Shown here: positions 19,901 to 30,366 of the stretch, one piece after another
How positions within the stretch are numbered: position 1 is the stretch's first letter
Layout of the letters: each line of letters opens with the position of its first letter
DNA from: Polynucleobacter arcticus
GTDB taxonomy: Bacteria; Pseudomonadota; Gammaproteobacteria; Burkholderiales; Burkholderiaceae
DNA length: 64,000 bases
Assembly (NCBI RefSeq): GCF_013307205.1
Contig: NZ_CP028940.1
Coordinates: 62,001 to 126,000 of the forward strand
Direction: 5' to 3'
Translations under genes and position numbers: made by a program
Notes under the pieces: generated by a model
Told to the model about the DNA's origin: nothing
Seen by the model: only the letters and a program-made list of their open reading frames with translations
Databases searched by the model: none

Positions 19901-21744
19901 ATATCCCGCTACTTGATGGTGATTCATTGCGCTCCAAAATTAAGCAGGTTGCTTCTGGACGTTTCGGTGTTACTACTGAATACCTACGCTCGGCTGATCA
20001 GATTCAGATCAAGATGGCTCAAGGTGCTAAGCCTGGTGAAGGTGGTCAATTGCCCGGTGGTAAGGTTTCCGATTACATCGGCAAATTGCGCTTCTCCGTG
20101 CCGGGTGTTGGATTGATTTCTCCTCCTCCGCATCACGATATTTATTCGATTGAAGACATTGCCCAGTTGATTCACGATCTGAAGAATGTGAATCCTACTG
20201 CCGACGTCTCTGTGAAATTGGTTTCTGAAGTCGGTGTTGGCACGATTGCGGCAGGTGTTGCGAAAGCTAAGGCAGATCACGTGGTGATCGCTGGCCATGA
20301 TGGTGGTACAGGTGCATCACCACTGTCATCGATTAAGCATGCTGGTTCCCCATGGGAATTAGGCTTGGCTGAAACCCAACAGACATTGGTTCTCAATGGC
20401 TTGCGTAGTCGTATTCGTGTGCAGGCTGATGGCCAGATGAAAACCGGTCGTGACGTCGTGATTGGGGCTTTGTTAGGTGCGGATGAGTTTGGTTTTGCAA
20501 CAGCACCATTGGTTGTTGAAGGTTGCATCATGATGCGTAAGTGTCATTTAAATACCTGCCCAGTGGGTGTTGCTACACAAGATCCCGCATTGCGTAAAAA
20601 ATTCTCTGGTAAGCCAGAGCATGTAGTGAATTTCTTCTTCTTCATTGCTGAAGAAGTGCGCGAAATCATGGCCCAACTCGGCATTCGGAAGTTTGATGAT
20701 TTGATTGGTCGTGTTGATCTCTTAGATACTCGTAAAGGTATTGAGAACTGGAAAGTACATGGTTTGGATTTCAGTAAGATTTTTGCTGAGCCAGCTGTCG
20801 CTAAAGACGTGCCACGTTATCAAGTCTTGACTCAAGAGCATGGCTTAGGTAGTGCACTAGACAACATTCTGATCGAGAAGAGTGCGCCTGCACTGCAACG
20901 TGGTGAGAAAGTCTCATTCATCGTTCCAGTGAAGAACGTCAATCGCACAGTCGGCGCAATGCTCTCTGGAGAAATCGCTCAGCGTTATGGCCACGCTGGC
21001 CTACCTGATGACACTATTCATATTCAGTTAAATGGTACTGCTGGTCAAAGCTTCGCAGCTTTCTTGGCACACGGTATCACCTTGGATTTGGTCGGTGATG
21101 GCAACGACTACGTTGGTAAGGGCTTATCTGGTGGACGTGTGATTGTGCGTGCGCCACACGAGTTCCGTGGCGACACAGCCAAGAACATTATTGTTGGTAA
21201 TACGGTGCTCTACGGCGCAATCGGCGGCGAGGCATTCTTCAATGGTGTTGCTGGAGAACGTTTTGCAGTTCGTAACTCTGGCGCCACAACGGTTGTTGAG
21301 GGCACTGGTGACCACGGATGTGAATACATGACTGGTGGAACTGTAGTAGTTTTGGGTGCGACTGGCCGTAACTTTGCTGCAGGTATGAGCGGCGGTATTG
21401 CTTACGTCTACGACGAAGATGGCCTCTTTGAAAAGCGTTGCAATACCAGCATGGCAACTTTGGAAAAAGTATTACCCTCTGCTGAGCAGATGGACAAGAT
21501 GCCTCAGTCTGCATGGCATGCCCCAGTTGATGTGAAGGATGGTGGTGAGCGCATGACCGATGAGCAAATTGTGAAGGGCTTGATTGAGCGTCATTTCCGC
21601 CACACTGGTTCTGAGCGCGCCAAAGCACTTTTAGCTGATTGGGAAAATGCCCGTGGTCGTTTTGTGAAGGTGCTTCCTACTGAGTACAAACGTGCTTTAG
21701 GCGAGTTGTGGGAAAAAGCGCAAACTAAAACTGTTGCAGCTTAA
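16999..21744 (+). CDS. gltB: Glutamate synthase (NADPH), large subunit
   Basis: GltB makes glutamate from 2-oxoglutarate and glutamine. The 1581-residue protein has the N-terminal amidotransferase domain, whose nucleophile is Cys26 in [10 protein letters not shown]. The first 25 residues would be a cleaved propeptide, normal in the family. Then come the central and FMN-binding synthase domains ([37 protein letters not shown]), the 3Fe-4S cysteine cluster [14 protein letters not shown], and the C-terminal GXGXG beta-helix ([11 protein letters not shown]). Full length. gltD follows after 38 bases. Confidence 0.97.
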   Translation: MTTQMNTDLRPIAQGLYDPRNEHDACGVGFVAHIKGKKSHEIVAQGLKILENLDHRGAVGADPLMGDGAGILIQVPDTLYREEMAKQDIQLPPFGEYGVGMIFLPKEHASRIACEQELERTVRLEGQVVLGWRDVPIDVKLPMSPTVQMTEPFIRQIFIGRGRDIMTTDALERKLYVIRKTASHAIQDLHLKHGKEYFVASMSARTIVYKGLLLANQVGAYYKDLLDERTVSALALVHQRFSTNTFPAWELAHPYRMIAHNGEINTVKGNVNWVNAREGAISSPVLGDDLKKLWPLIYPGQSDTACFDNCLELLVMSGYPLAQAMMMMIPEAWEQHTLMDENRRAFYEYHAAMMEPWDGPAAMAFTDGRQIGATLDRNGLRPARYYVTDDDLVIMGSEAGVLPIPESKIVKKWRLQPGKMFMIDMEQGRIIDDVELKDAVSKAKPYKSWIDAVRVKLDEVDASKADLIDEKIIVRPAAKLLDRQQAFGYTQEDIKYLMAPMAMNGEEAIGSMGNDSPLAVLSNKNKPLYNYFKQLFAQVTNPPIDSIRENMVMSLVSFIGPKPNLLDTNNINPPMRLEVSQPILDFDDMTKIRHIGHYTNGKFRSYELDICYPAVWGKAGIEARLASLCAEAADAVRSGYNILIVSDRQVDEAHVAIPALLATSAIHQHLVEKGLRTSVGLVVETGSARETHHFALLAGYGAEAVHPYLAMETLAEMAKGLSGDLSAEKAVKNFVKAVGKGLQKVMSKMGISTYMSYTGSQIFEAIGLNKEVIDHYFKGTPSNVGGIGVFEVAEEALRMHQSAFGDDPVLSDMLDAGGEYAFRIRGEDHMWTPDTIAKLQHSTRTGLEKGYQTYKEYANLINDQTKRQMTLRGLFEFKIDPAKAIPLDEVESAKEIVKRFATGAMSLGSISTEAHATLAIAMNRIGGKSNTGEGGEDPNRYVNELKGIPIKKGETLASILGDDVVEANIPLLDGDSLRSKIKQVASGRFGVTTEYLRSADQIQIKMAQGAKPGEGGQLPGGKVSDYIGKLRFSVPGVGLISPPPHHDIYSIEDIAQLIHDLKNVNPTADVSVKLVSEVGVGTIAAGVAKAKADHVVIAGHDGGTGASPLSSIKHAGSPWELGLAETQQTLVLNGLRSRIRVQADGQMKTGRDVVIGALLGADEFGFATAPLVVEGCIMMRKCHLNTCPVGVATQDPALRKKFSGKPEHVVNFFFFIAEEVREIMAQLGIRKFDDLIGRVDLLDTRKGIENWKVHGLDFSKIFAEPAVAKDVPRYQVLTQEHGLGSALDNILIEKSAPALQRGEKVSFIVPVKNVNRTVGAMLSGEIAQRYGHAGLPDDTIHIQLNGTAGQSFAAFLAHGITLDLVGDGNDYVGKGLSGGRVIVRAPHEFRGDTAKNIIVGNTVLYGAIGGEAFFNGVAGERFAVRNSGATTVVEGTGDHGCEYMTGGTVVVLGATGRNFAAGMSGGIAYVYDEDGLFEKRCNTSMATLEKVLPSAEQMDKMPQSAWHAPVDVKDGGERMTDEQIVKGLIERHFRHTGSERAKALLADWENARGRFVKVLPTEYKRALGELWEKAQTKTVAA

Positions 21745-21782
21745 TCAATAAATACATTAAGAAAAAATACTAAGGATTCGAT

Positions 21783-23246
21783 ATGGGTAAAGTCACTGGA
21801 TTTATGGAGTTTGAGCGCGTAGATGAAACTTACGAAGCTCCCGTTAAGCGTCTCCATCATTACAAAGAGTTCATCACTGCATTGACGGATGAAGAGGCAA
21901 AAGTACAGGGTGCGCGTTGTATGGATTGCGGTATTCCGTTTTGTAATAGCGGTTGTCCAGTCAACAACATCATTCCCGATTTCAATGACTTAGTGTTTCA
22001 TAGTGACTGGAAGAATGCATTAGATGTTTTGCAGTCGACTAATAACTTCCCTGAATTCACTGGCCGTATTTGCCCTGCACCTTGTGAGGCTGCATGCACT
22101 TTAGGAATCAATAGTGAGGCGGTTGGTATCAAGTCTATCGAGCATGCCATTATTGATAAGGGTTGGGAAAACGATTGGGTCAAGCCACAGCCGTCCAAAA
22201 CTAAAACAGGTAAGAAGGTTGCCGTTGTTGGTGGTGGACCCGCTGGTATGGCAACTGCTCAGCAGTTAGCCCGTGTTGGCCATGACGTGACTGTATTTGA
22301 AAAGAATGATCGCGTTGGTGGATTGCTGCGCTACGGTATCCCTGATTTCAAAATGGAAAAATGGCTCATCGATCGTCGTGTTGAGCAGATGCAAGCTGAA
22401 GGCGTGAAGTTTGAGACCGGTGTATTTGTGGGTAAAGAAGCTATCGGTGCCGAAGTGAAAAACTACTCTACAAAAACCATTTCACCTGATCAGTTAATGA
22501 AGGATTTTGACGCTGTAGTGATTAGCGGTGGATCTGAACAGCCACGAGATTTGCCAGTACCCGGCCGTGAGTTGAAGGGTGTTCACTATGCATTGGAATT
22601 TTTGATTCCACAGAATAAAGAAAATGCGGGAGATTTCAAGAATGAAATTTCTGCAGCTGGGAAGAATGTTGTAGTCATTGGTGGTGGTGACACTGGATCG
22701 GATTGCGTTGGAACCTCTAATCGTCACGGCGCTACCAAGATTACTCAGTTTGAATTAATGTCGCAGCCACCAGAAGTAGAGAACAAGCCCTTGGTCTGGC
22801 CTTACTGGCCAACCAAGTTACGCACTTCTTCTTCCCATGAAGAGGGTTGCGACCGTGACTGGTCTGTAGCTACTAAGCGTTTTGAGGGTAAAGACGGCAA
22901 ACTCGAGAAATTAATCTGCGTACGTTTGGAGTGGAAAGACGGCAAGATGACAGAAATGCCAAACTCTGAATTTGAAATTAAGGCAGATTTAGTATTTTTG
23001 GCCATGGGTTTTGTGTCTCCTGCAGCTCAGGTTCTGAATGCCTTTGGCGTTGAAAAAGATGCTCGCGGCAATGCAAAAGCCACTGTGGATGGCCAAAATG
23101 CCTATCAAACCAACGTTCCTAAGGTATTTGCCGCTGGCGACATGCGTCGCGGCCAATCTTTGGTAGTTTGGGCGATTCGTGAAGGTCGTCAGGCAGCCCA
23201 TGCAGTAGACGAGTATTTAATGGGGTCATCCGTTCTTCCCCGATAA
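21783..23246 (+). CDS. gltD: Glutamate synthase (NADPH), small subunit
   Basis: GltD is the FAD- and NADPH-binding partner that feeds electrons to GltB. The 487 residues include the N-terminal Fe-S cysteines ([18 protein letters not shown] and [16 protein letters not shown]), an FAD-binding Rossmann motif [14 protein letters not shown], the NADPH site [13 protein letters not shown], and [16 protein letters not shown] near the end. Length and order are normal. mlaF begins 10 bases after the stop, although that operon is functionally unrelated. Confidence 0.97.
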   Translation: MGKVTGFMEFERVDETYEAPVKRLHHYKEFITALTDEEAKVQGARCMDCGIPFCNSGCPVNNIIPDFNDLVFHSDWKNALDVLQSTNNFPEFTGRICPAPCEAACTLGINSEAVGIKSIEHAIIDKGWENDWVKPQPSKTKTGKKVAVVGGGPAGMATAQQLARVGHDVTVFEKNDRVGGLLRYGIPDFKMEKWLIDRRVEQMQAEGVKFETGVFVGKEAIGAEVKNYSTKTISPDQLMKDFDAVVISGGSEQPRDLPVPGRELKGVHYALEFLIPQNKENAGDFKNEISAAGKNVVVIGGGDTGSDCVGTSNRHGATKITQFELMSQPPEVENKPLVWPYWPTKLRTSSSHEEGCDRDWSVATKRFEGKDGKLEKLICVRLEWKDGKMTEMPNSEFEIKADLVFLAMGFVSPAAQVLNAFGVEKDARGNAKATVDGQNAYQTNVPKVFAAGDMRRGQSLVVWAIREGRQAAHAVDEYLMGSSVLPR

Positions 23247-23256
23247 TATCGAGGAT

Positions 23257-24123
23257 ATGAATAGTGGCCACGCCAGCTCGGTGGAAGTAAAGCAAAAAAC
23301 CTCTAGCGGTGGCCATGGCGAAGTTGTCGTTGAAATTAAAGACGTCAACTTCTCTTATGCCCCTGGCGAGCGTCAGATTTTATCGGGGCTCAATATGGAG
23401 TTCCGTCGTGGCCAAGTCGTTGCTGTCATGGGCGGTTCTGGTTGCGGCAAGACTACGATCTTAAGACTCATTGGTGGTCAGTTCACTGCACAGTCTGGCC
23501 AAGTTGTATTTGAGGGTCAGGATATTGGCAAAATGAACGGCACCGCATTAATGGCGGCCCGTCGTCGCATGGGCATGCTTTTTCAGTTTGGTGCACTCTT
23601 CACTGACCTCAGTGTCTTTGAAAACGTTGCCTTTCCATTGCGTGAGCACACGGATTTAAGTGAAGAGCTATTGCGATCTCTGGTGCTGATGAAGCTCAAC
23701 GCGGTAGGATTGCGTGGGGCACGTGATTTGATGCCTTCACAAATCTCTGGCGGCATGGCACGTCGTGTTGCCTTAGCAAGAGCGATTGCCTTAGATCCTC
23801 CACTCATCATGTATGACGAGCCCTTCGCTGGCTTGGATCCCATTTCTTTAGGTATCACCGCACGCTTAATTCGGGATTTGAATCAGGCCTTAGGCGCGAC
23901 CAGTTTATTAGTAACGCATGATGTAGAAGAGACCTTTGAAATTGCAGATTACGTCTATTTCATTGCAAATGGCCGTATTGGTGCCCAAGGTACCCCAGCA
24001 GAGTTGAGTCGATCCACCGATCCTTTTGTACGCCAGTTCTTAGATGCTTCGCCTGATGGCCCAGTGCCATTTCACTATCCTGGACAAAGCCTTGCAGAAG
24101 ATTTTGGGGTGAACCTTAAATGA
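23257..24123 (+). CDS. mlaF: Phospholipid ABC transporter ATPase MlaF
   Basis: MlaF powers the MlaFEDB inner-membrane complex that moves phospholipids between the inner membrane and MlaC, keeping the outer leaflet of the outer membrane free of phospholipid. The 288 residues carry Walker A GGSGCGKTT, signature ISGGMARRVALARA, Walker B LIMYDEPFAGLDP and the H-loop LLVTHD. A GAGGAT Shine-Dalgarno precedes the ATG. Its stop overlaps mlaE by 4 bases. First gene of mlaF-E-D-A-C-B. Confidence 0.95.
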   Translation: MNSGHASSVEVKQKTSSGGHGEVVVEIKDVNFSYAPGERQILSGLNMEFRRGQVVAVMGGSGCGKTTILRLIGGQFTAQSGQVVFEGQDIGKMNGTALMAARRRMGMLFQFGALFTDLSVFENVAFPLREHTDLSEELLRSLVLMKLNAVGLRGARDLMPSQISGGMARRVALARAIALDPPLIMYDEPFAGLDPISLGITARLIRDLNQALGATSLLVTHDVEETFEIADYVYFIANGRIGAQGTPAELSRSTDPFVRQFLDASPDGPVPFHYPGQSLAEDFGVNLK

Positions 24124-24917
24124 GCATGTTTCATAAAACTGTAGATCTATTAGGGGATCTTGGATTTTTCATGCGTCGCAACCTCACCAGCCTGGGTCTT
24201 GCTGCGCGGATGTTTGCTGCAGTGATTTGTCGTTCGGGCTTTTTATTAAAGCGGCCGCGTCTAGTTTCTGATCAGATCCTGTTTGTGGGTAATCACTCGT
24301 TTGTGATTATTGCGGTGTCTGGTTTATTTGTTGGTTTTGTTTTGGGTTTGCAGGGTTACTACACCTTGAATCGATATGGATCAGAGCAGGCCCTGGGTTT
24401 ATTGGTTGCTCTATCGCTTACGCGTGAGCTGGGCCCGGTCATTACGGCCTTATTATTTGCGGGGCGTGCCGGCACATCCCTGACAGCGGAGATTGGTCTA
24501 ATGAAAGCCGGGGAGCAATTGAGTGCCATGGAAATGATGGCTGTTGATCCCTTAAGCCGTGTGATTGCACCGCGTCTTTGGGCGGGCATTATTGCGATGC
24601 CGATTCTGGCAACGATCTTTACTGCCGTTGGTGTCATGGGGGGTTATTTTGTTGGTGTCCCCTTAATTGGGGTAGATTCCGGCGCCTTTTGGTCACAGAT
24701 GCAGGGTGGTGTAGACCTCTTTTCAGATATTGGCAATGGCCTGATTAAAAGCTTGGTATTTGGTGTAGCAGTGACTTTTATAGCGCTGTACCAAGGCTAT
24801 GAGGCAAAGCCGACTCCTGAAGGTGTGTCACAGGCGACTACCCGTACGGTGGTGATCTCTTCTTTATCAGTGTTAGCGTTGGATTTCTTGCTCACCGCAA
24901 TGATGTTCTCGAATTAG
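24120..24917 (+). CDS. mlaE: Phospholipid ABC transporter permease MlaE
   Basis: The membrane subunit of the Mla transporter. The 265 residues show the MlaE/TGD1 family hallmarks: a central core GLFVGFVLGLQGYYTLNRYG, LSLTRELGPVITALLFAGRAG, and ALEMM-type EQLSAMEMMAVDP, with hydrophobic segments throughout. It overlaps mlaF by ATGA. mlaD follows after 21 bases. Confidence 0.95.
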   Translation: MSMFHKTVDLLGDLGFFMRRNLTSLGLAARMFAAVICRSGFLLKRPRLVSDQILFVGNHSFVIIAVSGLFVGFVLGLQGYYTLNRYGSEQALGLLVALSLTRELGPVITALLFAGRAGTSLTAEIGLMKAGEQLSAMEMMAVDPLSRVIAPRLWAGIIAMPILATIFTAVGVMGGYFVGVPLIGVDSGAFWSQMQGGVDLFSDIGNGLIKSLVFGVAVTFIALYQGYEAKPTPEGVSQATTRTVVISSLSVLALDFLLTAMMFSN

Positions 24918-24938
24918 AAAGAATAAACTGGGACTCTT

Positions 24939-25421
24939 ATGAGAAAAAGTGCAATTGATGTTTGGGTAGGAGTCTTCGTAGCCATTGGTTTATTGGCTGC
25001 CCTTTTCCTCGCATTGAAGGTCGGCAATATGAATGCCGTTTCTTTTGCGCCAACGTATAAAATTTCAGCCCGATTTGATAATATTGGCGGATTAAAGCCA
25101 CGTGCGCCGGTAAAAAGTGCGGGTGTAGTAGTCGGACGTATTGCCAATATTTCCTTCGATGATAAGACCTATCAAGCCACTGTCACCATGACTATTGAAG
25201 ACAGTTACAAGTTCCCTAAAGATTCGTCGGCGAAGATTTTGACTTCGGGTTTATTGGGTGAGCAATATATTGGCCTTGAAGCTGGTGGTTCAGATGATAT
25301 GTTGGCTGCCGGGGATAAGATTACCCAGACTCAGTCTGCAGTGGTTCTGGAGAATCTGATCAGTCAGTTTTTGTATAACAAAGCTGCGGATAGTGGTCAA
25401 GACAAGGGCGCAGCAAAATAA
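24939..25421 (+). CDS. mlaD: Phospholipid-binding MCE-domain protein MlaD
   Basis: MlaD forms a hexameric MCE ring anchored in the inner membrane on MlaE and accepts phospholipid from or for MlaC. The 160-residue protein has one N-terminal membrane helix (VWVGVFVAIGLLAALFLALKV), the MCE domain (ISARFDNIGGLKPRAPVKSAGVVVG; LTSGLLGEQYIGLEAGG) and a C-terminal helix (VVLENLISQFLYNKA). Its stop codon overlaps the mlaA ATG by one base (TAATG at 25419-25423), suggesting translational coupling. Confidence 0.95.
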   Translation: MRKSAIDVWVGVFVAIGLLAALFLALKVGNMNAVSFAPTYKISARFDNIGGLKPRAPVKSAGVVVGRIANISFDDKTYQATVTMTIEDSYKFPKDSSAKILTSGLLGEQYIGLEAGGSDDMLAAGDKITQTQSAVVLENLISQFLYNKAADSGQDKGAAK

Positions 25422-26167
25422 TGCTCTTGTTGGCAAAGCTCAAGCGCATAGTGCTGCTGGTAATGGTTGGGACCATGGTGGGTTGTGCATCAATTCCTGC
25501 CGGAGTTCAGCCTTCCCCGCACGATCCGTGGGAGCCTTTCAACCGTTCCGTTTTTGAATTCAATGAAGGCTTAGATGCCTATTTGCTCAAGCCCGTAGTG
25601 GCTGGATATCGCTTTGTCCTGCCAGAATTTGTGCGTGACGGTATCTATAACTTTTTCAGTAACTACAGTGACATCTATACCGCTTTGCAGAACCTATTGC
25701 AGGGTAAGCCTGACTACGCCTTTAGTGATTTGATGCGGGTTGTAGTCAATACCACTTTTGGCTTGGGTGGTTTGATTGACATGGCTACTCCGGGTGGACT
25801 TCCTAAGCACAAGGAAGATTGGGGTCAAACCTTTGGTGTCTGGGGTGTTCCATCTGGCCCTTATGTTGTTTTGCCATTCTTTGGTCCAAGTAGCGTGCGC
25901 GATACTTTTGGTACCGTAGCCGACTTGGAGTCCGACTATCTCTTTAGCTACATCAAAGATATTGGCTTGCGCAATAGCATCACTGGTTTGCGTGTAGTAA
26001 ATGCCCGTAATACCTATTACGAAGCAGGCGATCTATTGGATGGCGCTGCAATCGATAAATACAGCTTTATGAGAGATGCCTACATTCAGCGGCGCGAATA
26101 TCAGATTAATGAGGGGCGCGAAGATAGGGAGCCTCTGATGCCGGTTTACGAAAACCCCTACGAATAA
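25421..26167 (+). CDS. mlaA: Outer-membrane lipoprotein MlaA (VacJ)
   Basis: MlaA is a doughnut-shaped outer-membrane lipoprotein that removes misplaced phospholipids from the outer leaflet. The lipobox is MVGC in VMVGTMVGCASIPAG. Family motifs follow: DPWEPFNRSVFEFNEGLD, VVNTTFGLGGLIDMATPGGL and EDWGQTFGVWGVPSGPYVVLPFFGPSSVRDTFG (read in pieces). The length of 248 aa is normal. In enterobacteria mlaA (vacJ) lies away from the other mla genes; here it is built into the operon, as in other betaproteobacteria. Confidence 0.95.
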   Translation: MLLLAKLKRIVLLVMVGTMVGCASIPAGVQPSPHDPWEPFNRSVFEFNEGLDAYLLKPVVAGYRFVLPEFVRDGIYNFFSNYSDIYTALQNLLQGKPDYAFSDLMRVVVNTTFGLGGLIDMATPGGLPKHKEDWGQTFGVWGVPSGPYVVLPFFGPSSVRDTFGTVADLESDYLFSYIKDIGLRNSITGLRVVNARNTYYEAGDLLDGAAIDKYSFMRDAYIQRREYQINEGREDREPLMPVYENPYE

Positions 26168-26240
26168 AGGCGATCAAGCCTCAGCCCATTACCTTTAAGG
26201 GCTAAAATGAGCTCCACTGACTAGCATTAATCGAGGACAC

Positions 26241-26888
26241 ATGAAAAGCCCCACTACCATTCAACAATATTGCGCAGTATTGCTATCAAGCCTGTTTTTG
26301 GCTGTTGGTGCTGCGAGCGCTCAAGCGGTTGATCAGTCTACGCCAGATGGCCTCATTAAAAATGTAGTCTCTGATGTGATGGCATCCGTCAAGTCTGATC
26401 CCGAAATTCAGAAGGGCAATATTCCACGTATCGTGGATTTGGTGGAAAAGAAAATTGTCCCCTATACAGATATGCGCCGCACGACTGAAATGGCGATGGG
26501 TCCTAATTGGAAAAAAGCGACTCCCGAACAACAAGCGCAATTGGTGAGCGAGTTTAAGAATTTACTCATTCGCACTTACTCTGGCGCACTCAGTCAGCTC
26601 CGCGATCAAACCATTCAATTTAAGCCTTTGCGTGCAGCTGCTGACGATAAAGAGGTTGTCGTCAAGACGGTAGTGATCGGCCGTGGTGATCCTGTGCCGC
26701 TCGACTATCGACTAGAAAAAACAGCCAATGGTTGGAGAGTCTACGACATGAATATCATGGGTGTTTGGCTGGTTGAAGCCTATCGCAATCAGTTTGCTAA
26801 CCAAATTAGTCAGAACGGTGTTGAGGGTCTTGTTAAGTTTCTACAGGATCGGAACAAGCAGCTTGCCGCTGCTAAGCCCACTACTTAA
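26241..26888 (+). CDS. mlaC: Periplasmic phospholipid-binding protein MlaC
   Basis: MlaC shuttles phospholipid through the periplasm between MlaA and the MlaFEDB complex. The 215 residues begin with a signal peptide (CAVLLSSLFLAVGAASAQA) and contain the MlaC/Ttg2D fold with YTDMRRTTEMAMGPNWKKATPEQQ and VYDMNIMGVWLVEAYRNQF. A 73-base gap separates it from mlaA; no convincing terminator is seen there, so the operon probably continues. Confidence 0.94.
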   Translation: MKSPTTIQQYCAVLLSSLFLAVGAASAQAVDQSTPDGLIKNVVSDVMASVKSDPEIQKGNIPRIVDLVEKKIVPYTDMRRTTEMAMGPNWKKATPEQQAQLVSEFKNLLIRTYSGALSQLRDQTIQFKPLRAAADDKEVVVKTVVIGRGDPVPLDYRLEKTANGWRVYDMNIMGVWLVEAYRNQFANQISQNGVEGLVKFLQDRNKQLAAAKPTT

Positions 26889-26912
26889 AGACGAAGCAAA
26901 GATCAGTAGAAG

Positions 26913-27173
26913 ATGCCATTTTTATTACCAGCCTCAGTAACACAAGACAATGTTGTGCAATTAGAAAAAGAAGGACTTCTAAATCTAGCCGCTTTAAGAA
27001 CGGTTGATTGTGCAAGTCTGAAGGATTTTGACTCCACGGTATTAACTGTATTGCTGGCCTGGCAGAAAAAATTACAGGCTGATGGCCAGCAAATCACTAT
27101 ACAAAATGCACCTGAAAAATTAACGGTGTTAGCTGGCGTCTATGGTGTCTCTGAATTGTTGGGTATGACATAA
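26913..27173 (+). CDS. mlaB: STAS-domain protein MlaB
   Basis: MlaB is the small cytoplasmic STAS subunit that stabilises and activates MlaF. The 86-residue protein has the STAS pattern: a beta-strand start, then TVDCASLKDFDSTVLTVLLAW, where the conserved D-S-T/S motif lies, and a C-terminal helix with VYGVSELLGM. The identification rests mainly on size, STAS pattern and its place behind mlaC. The next gene starts one base after its stop. Confidence 0.85.
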   Translation: MPFLLPASVTQDNVVQLEKEGLLNLAALRTVDCASLKDFDSTVLTVLLAWQKKLQADGQQITIQNAPEKLTVLAGVYGVSELLGMT

Positions 27174-27174
27174 C

Positions 27175-27927
27175 ATGCGCGCTGCAATATCGATTAAAAA
27201 TATATCAAAAAATTATGGAGCATTACAGGCGCTAGATGATGTCTCCTTGTCAATTGAGCAGGGTGAGTTTTTTGGCTTGCTTGGCCCCAATGGCGCCGGT
27301 AAGACAACGCTCATCTCTATTCTGGCCGGCCTAGTTACGACAGATAGCGGTCATGCAGCAATCATGGGTGCTGATGTTCAGAGTCAGTTCCGTGATGCAC
27401 GCCGGATGCTAGGCGTGGTGCCACAGGAGTTGGTATTTGACCCCTTCTTTACCGTACGAGAGACTTTGCAATTTCAGTCGGGGTACTTTGGTATTCGTCA
27501 TAACGATGCTTGGATTGATGAGATCATGGCTAATCTGGATCTCACCGGTAAAGCCGACAGTAATATGCGTTCTTTGTCTGGCGGTATGAAGCGGCGAGTA
27601 TTGGTAGCTCAGGCCTTGGTCCATAGACCACCAGTGATTATTTTGGATGAGCCTACGGCTGGTGTTGATGTAGAGCTGCGTCAATCTCTATGGCAATTTA
27701 TTAGTCGCCTGAATCAAGATGGCCACACGATTGTGTTGACAACACATTATCTGGAGGAGGCTGAGGCGCTGTGTCAGCGCATTGCGATGCTCAAGCAAGG
27801 AAAGATTGTTGCTTTAGATACCACTGCGAATTTATTGAGTCAGTATGGCTCGGTCAAAAAAGATGGTGAAGGCAAGACGGATCTCGAGGATGTTTTTGTC
27901 AACATCATGTCGGGGGGTGCTCGATGA
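27175..27927 (+). CDS. ABC-2 type exporter, ATPase subunit (YadG-like)
   Basis: A 250-residue ABC ATPase with Walker A GPNGAGKTT, signature LSGGMKRRVLVAQAL, Walker B VIILDEPTAGVD and H-loop VLTTHYLEEAEALCQR. Together with the next gene it forms an ABC-2 transporter of the YadGH type, whose substrate is unknown. It starts one base after mlaB, and the pair is a constant companion of the mla operon in Burkholderiales, which suggests an envelope role. That link is inference from context. Confidence 0.9.
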   Translation: MRAAISIKNISKNYGALQALDDVSLSIEQGEFFGLLGPNGAGKTTLISILAGLVTTDSGHAAIMGADVQSQFRDARRMLGVVPQELVFDPFFTVRETLQFQSGYFGIRHNDAWIDEIMANLDLTGKADSNMRSLSGGMKRRVLVAQALVHRPPVIILDEPTAGVDVELRQSLWQFISRLNQDGHTIVLTTHYLEEAEALCQRIAMLKQGKIVALDTTANLLSQYGSVKKDGEGKTDLEDVFVNIMSGGAR

Positions 27928-28712
27928 AGCCTATTTTGAAGAAGCTCCCAATCTCTTATGGCAGTGGCTTTCCGACATTACTCCGCAAAGAAATTAAGCG
28001 TTTTTATAAGGTGGGCTTTCAGACAGTGGCTGCGCCAGTGCTGACTGCAGTTTTATATCTTATGATCTTTGGACATGTCCTGGAAGACAAAGAAGTCTAT
28101 GGTCGCCTGAACTACACTGCCTTCTTAACCCCGGGTTTGGTCATGATGAGTATTTTGCAAAATGCTTTTGCAAACACTTCATCCTCACTCATTCAGTCGA
28201 AAGTGACTGGTAATTTAGTCTTTGTATTGTTGGCACCTTTTAGTCACTTAGAGTTCTATGCTGCGTATGTATTGGCGGCGGTATTTCGTGGCATCGTCGT
28301 GGGCGCTGGCGTACTGCTCATTACCGCCTGGTTCTCCATGCCATCATTTGAATATCCTCTATGGATCATGGTGTTTGCTCTTCTAGGCGCTGGAATCTTG
28401 GGAAGTATGGGTTTAATCGCGGGTATTTGGGCTGATAAATACGATCAATTGGCCGCCTTCCAAAACTTCATTATTATGCCGGCGACGATGTTATCAGGCG
28501 TGTTCTACTCCATTCATTCTCTGCCGGCAGCATGGCAAGTTGTATCTCATTTCAATCCATTTTTCTACATGATTGATGGATTTCGTTATGGCTTTTTTGG
28601 AGTGTCAGATATTTCCCCTTGGAATAGCCTAGCGATTGTGGCTTGCTTCTTTGTATTGGTATCCGCGATCGCCTTACGTCTGCTGCAAAAAGGTTACAAG
28701 TTAAGAAACTAG
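27924..28712 (+). CDS. ABC-2 type exporter, permease subunit (YadH-like)
   Basis: The membrane partner of the preceding ATPase, overlapping it by 4 bases. The 262-residue protein has six or so hydrophobic segments and the ABC-2 pattern: LLRKEIKRFYKVGFQTVAAP near the N-terminus, FQNFIIMPATMLSGVFYSIH, and HFNPFFYMIDGFRYGFFG near the end. Substrate unknown. Confidence 0.9.
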   Translation: MKPILKKLPISYGSGFPTLLRKEIKRFYKVGFQTVAAPVLTAVLYLMIFGHVLEDKEVYGRLNYTAFLTPGLVMMSILQNAFANTSSSLIQSKVTGNLVFVLLAPFSHLEFYAAYVLAAVFRGIVVGAGVLLITAWFSMPSFEYPLWIMVFALLGAGILGSMGLIAGIWADKYDQLAAFQNFIIMPATMLSGVFYSIHSLPAAWQVVSHFNPFFYMIDGFRYGFFGVSDISPWNSLAIVACFFVLVSAIALRLLQKGYKLRN

Positions 28713-28790
28713 TCGCCCAATGAGTCACGGAGAAATATTAAACGCAGAAATGATGCGCAGTTGTTGTTTATTCAGAATGAGGAGATTGTG

Positions 28791-29039
28791 ATGTTGCCAA
28801 CGCCAGAACAGATTGAGGGCTATATCCAGCAGGGTATTGCTTGTACCCATATTCAAGTTGAGGGTGATGGTCAGCATTTCTTTGCCACGATAGTGAGCCC
28901 TGAGTTCGAAGGTAAACGGCTAATTCAGCGTCATCAATTGGTATATGGGGCGATGGGAGATCGAATGAAGGCAGAAGTTCATGCCTTATCAATCAAAGCA
29001 TTTACTCCCGAAGAGTTTGCACAAAATTCTGCAAGCTAA
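28791..29039 (+). CDS. ibaG: BolA/IbaG family protein
   Basis: A small BolA-fold protein; relatives partner with monothiol glutaredoxins in Fe-S trafficking, and the mla-linked type is IbaG. The start is taken at ATG 28791 ([12 protein letters not shown]) with GAGGAG just upstream, giving 82 aa; an earlier in-frame ATG at 28761 lacks a ribosome site. The fold shows [28 protein letters not shown] strands and the loop [13 protein letters not shown]. It lies before murA, as in E. coli. Its likely glutaredoxin partner grxD is at 55234-55542. Confidence 0.9.
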   Translation: MLPTPEQIEGYIQQGIACTHIQVEGDGQHFFATIVSPEFEGKRLIQRHQLVYGAMGDRMKAEVHALSIKAFTPEEFAQNSAS

Positions 29040-29071
29040 TTACTTCATCAGCTCTTTACTGGAATAGATTC

Positions 29072-30346
29072 ATGGATAAGTTACGAATGGTTGGCGGCAC
29101 TCCGCTCAAGGGCGAGGTAGCTATTGCAGGTGCGAAGAATGCAGCCTTGCCTATTCTTTGTGCTTGCTTACTGTGTGATGAGCCGATCACCTTGCGTAAT
29201 GTTCCTGACTTGCAAGATGTCCGGACCATGCTCAAGCTTTTGCAAGAAATTGGTGTGACTGTCACCTTCCCAGATGCGAATGATCGCAATCATGTGGTGC
29301 TCAATGCGGCCAATATTAAGAGCTCTGAAGCAACCTACGAGATGGTGAAAACCATGCGTGCTTCTATCTTGGTGCTGGGTCCCTTGCTCGCCAGAATGCA
29401 TAGCGCCAAGGTCTCCTTACCCGGAGGTTGTGCAATCGGCGCACGCCCAGTAGACCAGCACATCAAAGGCTTAAAAGCGATGGGTGCCAACATCAAGATT
29501 AAGAGTGGCTACATTCAAGCGGAAACGAAATCAGCTTCTGGTCGCTTGCAGGGCGCCTCCATCTTGACCGATATGATTACCGTGACCGGCACAGAAAATT
29601 TGCTCATGGCCGCAACGCTGGCAAGTGGCATAACCATTTTAGAGAATGCTGCTCGCGAGCCTGAGGTTGGTGATCTGGCAGAGTTGCTCGTTAAAATGGG
29701 CGCTAAGATTACGGGGATTGGCAGCGATCGTTTGGTCATCGAGGGCGTTGAAAAACTTCACAGCGCAGAGCATGCTGTGATTGCGGATCGGATTGAGGCT
29801 GGTACCTTCTTGTGCGCTGTTGCGGCTGCCGGTGGTGATGTGCTGGTAAAGCACTGCCGTCCAGATACATTGGACGCGGTCATCGTCAAACTGAAAGAAG
29901 CAGGCCTAAAAATGGAGATAGGCCCTGACTGGATTAAGGCTTCTATGAAGGGCCGTCCTAAGGCTGTCAGCTTCCGTACCTCTGAATACCCTGCCTTTCC
30001 GACTGATATGCAGGCCCAACTCATGGCGGTCAATGCGATCGCCGAGGGCAATGCCACCATTACTGAAACCATCTTTGAGAACCGCTTTATGCACGTCCAG
30101 GAGATGAATCGCCTCGGTGCGGATATTGCTATTGAGGGTAATACTGCCATTGCTCAGGGGGTGGAGAAGCTTTCGGGAGCGATTGTGATGGCGACAGACT
30201 TGCGTGCGTCTGCTAGTTTGGTCATTGCTGGCTTAGCTGCCCAAGGCGAAACCCAGGTTGATCGAATTTATCACCTAGATCGCGGATATGACCGCATGGA
30301 GCAAAAGTTGACCCTGTTGGGGGCCAACATTGAGCGAGTGAAGTAA
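29072..30346 (+). CDS. murA: UDP-N-acetylglucosamine 1-carboxyvinyltransferase
   Basis: MurA transfers enolpyruvate to UDP-GlcNAc, the committed step of peptidoglycan synthesis and the fosfomycin target. The 424-residue protein has Lys22 in GAKNAALPI and the catalytic Cys120 in [14 protein letters not shown], so the Cys (fosfomycin-sensitive) form. Standard length. It follows ibaG by 32 bases and precedes hisG by 20, a conserved proteobacterial link between envelope and histidine genes. Confidence 0.97.
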   Translation: MDKLRMVGGTPLKGEVAIAGAKNAALPILCACLLCDEPITLRNVPDLQDVRTMLKLLQEIGVTVTFPDANDRNHVVLNAANIKSSEATYEMVKTMRASILVLGPLLARMHSAKVSLPGGCAIGARPVDQHIKGLKAMGANIKIKSGYIQAETKSASGRLQGASILTDMITVTGTENLLMAATLASGITILENAAREPEVGDLAELLVKMGAKITGIGSDRLVIEGVEKLHSAEHAVIADRIEAGTFLCAVAAAGGDVLVKHCRPDTLDAVIVKLKEAGLKMEIGPDWIKASMKGRPKAVSFRTSEYPAFPTDMQAQLMAVNAIAEGNATITETIFENRFMHVQEMNRLGADIAIEGNTAIAQGVEKLSGAIVMATDLRASASLVIAGLAAQGETQVDRIYHLDRGYDRMEQKLTLLGANIERVK

Positions 30347-30366
30347 GGCTGATGGATAATTAGTTC

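Noticed and set aside
19984..20298. 104-codon open frame antisense to gltB
   Set aside because: Fully inside the conserved synthase domain and with codon pattern explained by the sense strand.
26183..26203. AGCCC...GGGCT as terminator between mlaA and mlaC
   Set aside because: Only five pairs, an 11-base loop and no T-run; the operon logic argues for read-through.
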